A stretch of DNA of 64,000 nt, from the NCBI GenBank assembly GCA_933228895.1, contig OW121852.1, positions 108,273,544-108,337,543 of the forward strand. Direction: 5' to 3'. Shown one piece after another: positions 58,936 through 64,000 of the stretch. Source of the DNA: Platycnemis pennipes (taxonomy: Eukaryota > Arthropoda > Insecta > Odonata > Platycnemididae). Each line of letters opens with the position of its first letter. Position 1 is the first letter of the stretch. The notes beneath the pieces are model-generated. The model was not told where the DNA came from and made no database searches. It saw only the letters and a list, made by a program, of their open reading frames with translations. Position numbers and translations under genes: made by a program.

Positions 58936-60239
58936 CATCATTTTTATATCAGTAGAATATCGTTGTTAGATGTTGCATTTTAATGCATTAGGCACTTGAA
59001 AATTTTCATTGAAAACGAGAGAGTGCGGTCATTCAAAGGTTCACTGTCTATACCACACCGTACTCTGCTTAAGGAATGGAATTCGGAATTACTTAAACAC
59101 TCTTGCTAATCTATTACTGAAAATTAATGGGAAAAAATACGAATTGGCAAATTTAAGTTGGTAAATGGAAAGAAATATAACCCTGACAAATCCTAAATGC
59201 CTCCACTGAATAACCTTCAATTATATCAAACATTATTATGAATTCAAATGAGAATAGAGCCAATTAAATATTCTTTTGGGATCATTTTCTTAATATTTTT
59301 ATGTTCATTGCAGCAATTTTTATCTCGTACACAATGAATTTACAAGTTCAGTAACTTAAAAGCCATTCCAGGGAAGTGCCTCTAACTCCGACCTAATATA
59401 GTTTTACCAACAAACTATTAATGTTAAATATGTCAAGTGCCATTTAACGAATATTATTGCAATTCCAGCATTTATTCCACTTCTAAAATATAAATGAAAT
59501 ACGAGGAACGATGCACATTTTTCGGAGAGTTTTGGAGCACCTATCTTTTACCACTTTCTCCAGAGTATTAGACAAAATTGGAATAAATAATAGAATTATG
59601 TGATACTCTATTCGTTCTTTAGTACTTTACTATGTGTGGTACTGCTTCAGCGTCCTTTAGCCCCTAATGAAATTCGCCATTATCGCAAATGCTAATGGCA
59701 TTTTGTGCGTTAGAATGGGAGCCAAATAGGAATTCAGTCTTTTTAAAAGATATCCACTGATTCCATCAAGGTGGGGAATTTATTACTAGGCAGCTCGCTC
59801 CTGATGAGATTCTTTTTAAAGAAATTGGGTCGAGAAAGAATGACAGTTGTAAATTATTAATTGGGACATGAGTTGTCCGATACACTGGTTACATTCTGTC
59901 AAGTCAAATTGAGAGAAGATATTAATTAAATGCCGTAACCATTTTTGAGGAGTGATCAGCAACTTATTCTTTAATATACTTAAAGAAGTAATTATTTCAT
60001 GTCTGGCACTTTTCTCCAGGACATTTTATCACCATCTCCTATTTGGATCTAGTATTTTTAAATATATTTTCAAAATTTAAGTAATAATTATTGGATACGT
60101 AGCATCACAATCCGAAGGCTATTTTTTTAAGTTAAAAAATGCTTCTTTTAAACTAATTCATTTAGGATGCCACTTTTATTTCTTCGTCAAACACAAAAAA
60201 AATAAACTTGATGGTTTCACGCTCAACCTAGTGAAAATT
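58936..60239. other. No recognisable feature
   Basis: AT-rich interval; nothing identified. Confidence 0.45.
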
Positions 60240-60355
60240 CTTGTCCACAACGAAAAGTACAACTAGGTAACTTCACAGACATTTTTAATGGTTAAGACCG
60301 GTTTCGCCGAAGTGTCGACATCAGGTAAAATAATACAAAACCCTTGAGCTTATAT

Positions 60356-60627
60356 TTCTCACTAAGTGATTCAACCCGACGGCTGGTCTTTGATCGGTGA
60401 CAGTAGAGCTCACTCCGTACTAAGCCAATGGCGTGTAAAATTCACACATTCAGGGTAGGGGGTCCAGTTTCTTTCCCTGTGCCACCTGCGATTTCCCACG
60501 AAGTTCTGACACACTGAAAATCGAATCGCGAGGGTTTTAGATGGGGTGGGATGGGATGGGGCTCTTGCCCGGAATATGAACCGGGACCCTGCGGTCAGTA
60601 GCTCAGTGCTCTGGCCACCACGACCCC
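60356..60627 (-). mobile_element. tRNA-derived SINE with target duplication, inside PLE
   Basis: On the minus strand the head reads GTCGTGGTGGCCAGAGCACT then GGGTCCCGGTTCATATTCCG (B-box-like at 60571-60582). TGAGCTTATAT flanks it at 60345-60355 and 60629-60639, an 11-bp target duplication. A different SINE family from 11880. Confidence 0.8.
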
Positions 60628-60944
60628 CTGAGCTTATATAGTCAAGTCTAAAAACAAGAGGGGAGGATGTTTGAGGAGAAGGGGAAAGAGGGTGGGAAAA
60701 TGGGTGGGGGAGTAGGATCTGACCTTAGCTGGGGGAGGTGGGGGGATGAACCCAGGGAACTAGTGGGTTCCAATGGGGTTGGGCAGGGAGGGCGGCAGGA
60801 GATGGCTGGCATTTTTTGATGAAGGTAAAAACTAGGAGGGTAGAACGTGTCAAAAATGTTTTCATTTAACAAAAGTTGTCCACTGGTAAAACCTCTTCTT
60901 ATTCCCAACTGCTCCCAGGCGTCGATCCTCCTTCCCTTCCTTTC

Positions 60945-61229
60945 TCAGTGGAGTATCTCAGGGTCGAAGTTAGTGGTGTGGTCCTCCTCCCACAGGTGCT
61001 TAGCAGTGACTGTTCTACTGTTAGTACTAGTAGTACTAACAGTAGAACTAGTAGTAGTACTGCTTCTACTGTTAGTACTACTAGTACTTACAGTAGAAGC
61101 AGTAACACCACTAGTAGTAAAGCACCTCTTGTGATCTCGTGCCCTCACGTTGAAGGATCTGGCAGTTTTACCTACGTAAATGGCGTTACAATCACTACAT
61201 TTCAGTTTATAAACCCCACTTCCCTCCAA
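60945..61229 (-). pseudogene. GIY-YIG endonuclease domain of PLE with Ser/Thr insert
   Basis: 94-aa open frame. SGVYKLKCSDCNAIYVGKTA is the GIY-YIG core (GVY and YVG), then RSFNVRARDHKR. A run of about 38 residues rich in serine, threonine and valine, encoded by palindromic DNA, interrupts the domain before AKHLWEEDHTTNFDPEILH. The flanks are in the same frame. The first methionine is not a true start because the frame extends upstream through TRIELLEGSG. Part of a truncated retroelement. Confidence 0.75.
61012..61103. repeat. Two related palindromes, in-frame insertion
   Basis: Perfect 18-bp arms at 61012-61029 and 61031-61048 around one base, and 21-bp arms with one mismatch at 61059-61079 and 61083-61103. 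Both share the core TCTACTGTTAGTACT. The flanking coding frame is preserved. Confidence 0.85.
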
Positions 61230-61293
61230 TAATTCTATCCTTGTACCTGTAGGCAGTACGCCTGGGAGTAGTTGGAGATAACCCAGGACAACC

Positions 61294-61334
61294 CTGATCT
61301 GGAGTCAGACGCGTTACCGTTGCGCCACGGAGTC
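61294..61334 (-). pseudogene. tRNA-Trp 5' segment fused to PLE
   Basis: 41 nt on the minus strand: GACTCCGTGGCGCAACGGTA then ACGCGTCTGACTCCAGATCA then G. This is the acceptor 5' strand, D arm and whole anticodon arm with CCA anticodon (CTCCAGA context) of a tRNA-Trp. The variable loop, T arm and 3' acceptor are replaced by PLE coding sequence, so it cannot be a functional tRNA. Confidence 0.75.
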
Positions 61335-61800
61335 AGACAGACTTGGATTAGAACAATTTTTGAGTATATATTAGTGATTAGGGCCCACTTTAAAATAACA
61401 ACAGGACGATATTTCTACTAAATACTGTAATTTAGGCTCCTAAAATACCCCTTTTTTAAGTATGGCAGCGCTGTTCCTCGTTAATTTCTGTCGTGAGTAC
61501 ATGAATCCACGCAATGATATGTTCATGGTTTCCATAAAGTTTTTCTGAATGTTGATTCCCCCTTTTATGTGCCACGTGGGTAGACACATTTCTTGAGTCA
61601 AGGAAAGGAGTGTTCACCATATAATTCTCTCCAGGCAGTAATGAATTACGTGTAGATCATTGTTTTTATAGAATATTAAATTTTTCTGGTTCTGCTGTCT
61701 AATTCTATGTCTCAATGGGCTAAAAGCTGAGACTGTGGAAGTAGAATTTGGTTCAGAGACAGGTGTGAGAATTCTCTACATACATTCTGACAATCTTCAG
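61335..61800. other. No recognisable feature
   Basis: Nothing identified between the tRNA segment and the next LINE remnant. Confidence 0.45.
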
Positions 61801-62436
61801 AGTGAAGCTTGAAGAACAGTAAGAGCTAGAAGACGATTTAAAATTCCAAATTGTAGAACTACAGCGTACCAATTGTCAACCCTAAACTCTGCTATAAGAA
61901 TGTGGAATATTATACCGGATGACATTATTAACTGTGTTACTGTAAATCAGTTCAAAATTAAAATGTTCTCACACTTGTTTGAAAAATACAATTGTGATTA
62001 AAATTTATTGTAATATCATATAATAATAAGACAACATTGTAATGGCACATTGTAATCTATAAATGTTATTTACTATGTAATATTATTATTCAAATCCATG
62101 TTTTTCCTTTTCTGTTTATTACTGTCAAATGTTTTTGTAAAATTTAATATAAGGTAATCCCTAACTTTGTAAAATTGTGCAATCGCATCACTGGCTCATT
62201 TTATTGAGTTACTTTATCCATTTATTTTTTTATTTAGTTACTTTATCCTTCCGCAGTAGTTGATCTCTGAAATGGTTAATAGTGATGTCATTTATTTTTC
62301 TATATCATTCTCTTCTGATTGTATGCATTTAGTTAGGCAAGTACTTAATTCTGTTTTCACTGCAGAGTCAAATTGTGTAAAATGATTTATGTTCCATAGG
62401 ACAAGGTCCTAGAACAATAAACTTTATTATTATTAA
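61801..62436 (+). mobile_element. Non-LTR LINE G, 3' end with C-terminal ORF
   Basis: An open end of ORF2 at 61823-62001 reads RARRRFKIPNCRTTAYQLST, SAIRMWNIIPDDII and QFKIKMFSHLFEKYN, then a stop. This matches the short C-terminal block of Jockey/Rex/CR1-like LINEs (R..F..P, WN.LP, FK..L). About 400 bp of AT-rich 3' UTR follow to CCTAGAACAATAAACTTTAT and an ATT repeat. Different family from LINEs A, B, D, E and H. 5'-truncated. Confidence 0.65.
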
Positions 62437-64000
62437 TCTTTTAACAATTACGTCCTCATAATAAGTACCTAAATCAGCTACCTACTGCAGAATAAACAAT
62501 CTTCTGTATTTTCAAGATAATATTGGATGAATGCACCAGTGTATTAAAAGAAAACTGAGTCCATAATAGAAAAAAAATATTTTCGTATTCAGCACCGTCG
62601 ATTCAGAACAGAACGCCTTTTAATGTCCTCGTGATAAGTATATTGCTGACTACGCTATCATAAACTCTAGATAGTCATGATAGGCCCTTTGGTGAAGAGG
62701 TTTGACTCGTCAGCCACAGATATTAATTACGAATTCGTACACTTTCAAGAGGCGAACAAATGCGGAAAGTATATGGGGTTAAAAAACAATGCAATTATGA
62801 AATACATAAGTGCGTGTGTGAAACAGAAATGAACTATCAACTTGCCATGGTTTAACATATTAACCTCCCAGAATTTGGCTTTAGCTGTACTTAGAATAAT
62901 GTCAAGGACAATACGCCTTTTCCACTGCAATAAAACAATCGAGACATCTAAGAAAAATATAAAAAAATGAATTCAACTGTTCCTTCCTCGTTTTTCAGAG
63001 GCGACTTCCCCCGTAAGAGAGAGAAGATGATCTCTGACGGCAGCGGAGGACAAGTCGGATTGGCGATTGGAGTTATGGAGGGTTTGTAGAAAAAATTAGC
63101 ACGAAATTAACTTAAGCACTGAACGTTAAATTACCGTAACGCCCATGGGGCGTTTATAGAAAATAGTAACGTGAACTGGACGTCATCTACCCGATTCTTT
63201 AGTGAACTAATCGCGTATACTAAGCGTTTAGCATATTATTCAGTATCCACTGTCGGAAAGATACTAAAAATCTCATGTCATATATACAGGAAAAATGCCG
63301 CACAGTCTGAAGGAAAACGGAGTAGACACTTCTATTACATTGTTTTCATCCCGTGATGTTATCCCGCAGAGATGCCATGCCAGACCGTAGATGCCATGTG
63401 ATACATGGCAAATATTAAAGAAAACACTGAAAAAAAGGCACTGAACAAATGACTACAATACTACGCTCATAAGTTGATTCCAAGCTAATTCATATTCGAC
63501 CAATGCTTACGCTTATTTTTATGTAACTTAAGACGCTAATTGCTTCTTTGAACGCCACTAATACCGGAAGGGTTCTCGAATCTCACGCTGACTCTACGTT
63601 AACGTTAATTTCACGCTAATATTTTCTATGAACCGGCCTATACTTTACCCCCTTACACTCTTCCGGGCAGGGAAAACGTGGGGAGATAGGCGGGTGAGAT
63701 GATTTCGACGTGAACCGAGAGAATCACTAGCGACAGAGGACACACCAAGGCAAGACGCGGCAAGAAAGGTTCTGAATTTAACAGAAGAGGAACTTCTTGG
63801 GCGAGAATGAAGAGAATAGGGCTTTACAGGGTCTACCGCCAATTTCCTTTATCATTTAAAACAGGAGGATCTGCAGCCTTTTTGATAGATATCAAAATTA
63901 TCCTCTATGACCATTCACTCTCGCCATTAATCCAGGCTTGGTGTGAAATGCCCATGTTGATGGCAAAGAATGATTATTGAAGATAATATTTGGGCGTATT
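62437..64000. other. No recognisable gene
   Basis: A weak exon-like block at 62999-63084 is preceded by a pyrimidine-rich tract and CAG, but has no good donor or domain. The last 300 bases hold a minus-strand frame (63645-63842) with no recognisable family. Confidence 0.35.

Larger units (their letters stand above)
60240..61293 (-). mobile_element. Penelope-like element, 5'-truncated, with SINE insertion
   Basis: On the minus strand the element runs from 61293 down: a coding lead (GYLQLLPGVLPTGTRIELLE), the GIY-YIG endonuclease, an interrupted C-terminus (AKHLWEEDHTTNFDPEILH), a further block (LGIRRGFTSGQLLLNENIF), an untranslated region and, at about 60276-60310, the end motif CTGATGTCGACACTTCGGCG then AAACCGGTC. 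A SINE (60356-60627) sits in the untranslated region. Its 5' end is joined to a tRNA-Trp segment. No RT domain is retained. Confidence 0.75.

Noticed and set aside
61294..61334. Functional tRNA-Trp gene
   Set aside because: The T arm and 3' acceptor strand are missing; PLE coding sequence starts right after the anticodon arm.
62999..63084. Possible internal exon after a good pyrimidine tract and CAG
   Set aside because: No convincing donor except one that would leave a 14-nt exon, no recognisable protein motif and no neighbouring exon.

Overview
This window is eukaryotic, AT-rich and mostly non-coding. It looks like an arthropod, probably insect, chromosome. The evidence is one spliced MADF-BESS gene (a class common in insects) with consensus GT-AG introns, a dense population of decayed CR1/L2-like and RTE-like LINEs, Penelope-like elements (PLEs), tRNA-derived SINEs and DNA-transposon remnants, and no bacterial operon features. 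I cannot name the species. There is no CRISPR array, prophage or operon-type system.

Layout. At 0.7-3.5 kb lies a complete DNA transposon with 4-bp target duplications and 32-bp inverted termini, carrying a broken DUF7869-type ORF (Sola-like at best). At 4.1-7.6 kb there is an RTE-like tail, a CR1-like LINE interrupted by an internally deleted mariner, and a PLE with a GIY-YIG endonuclease. At 7.7-12.2 kb are a possible non-autonomous element, an antisense LINE 3' half, a long palindrome and a tRNA-derived SINE. At 12.2-18.9 kb is the only convincing host gene: a CpG-rich 5' region and a three-exon MADF-BESS protein of 276 codons. Its 4.5-kb second intron holds a LINE tail, a composite repeat, a Harbinger-like MITE and a 1-kb foldback element ending 28 bases before exon 3.

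At 18.9-30 kb lie LINE tails, a nest of three repeats (repeat R containing an RTE fragment and a composite repeat), an 8-bp-TSD hAT-type MITE and SINE-like segments. At 30-42.2 kb are a tRNA-like SINE, a degraded LINE, two further SINEs and a second large CR1-like LINE with an 88-bp RTE tail inserted at its catalytic motif. Antisense to it at 42.24-42.65 kb is an orphan two-exon 5' gene fragment. From 42.6 to 64 kb there are more RTE and CR1-like pieces, a second long palindrome, and a PLE 3' half (60.2-61.3 kb). That PLE is fused at its truncated 5' end to the first 41 nt of a tRNA-Trp, and carries a SINE and an in-frame palindromic insertion.

The genes do not form a pathway. The main interest is in how the repeats are built and nested: several insertion events resolve to the base through target duplications, small perfect foldback palindromes recur inside transposon coding sequence, and a LINE 3' hairpin family appears about a dozen times.
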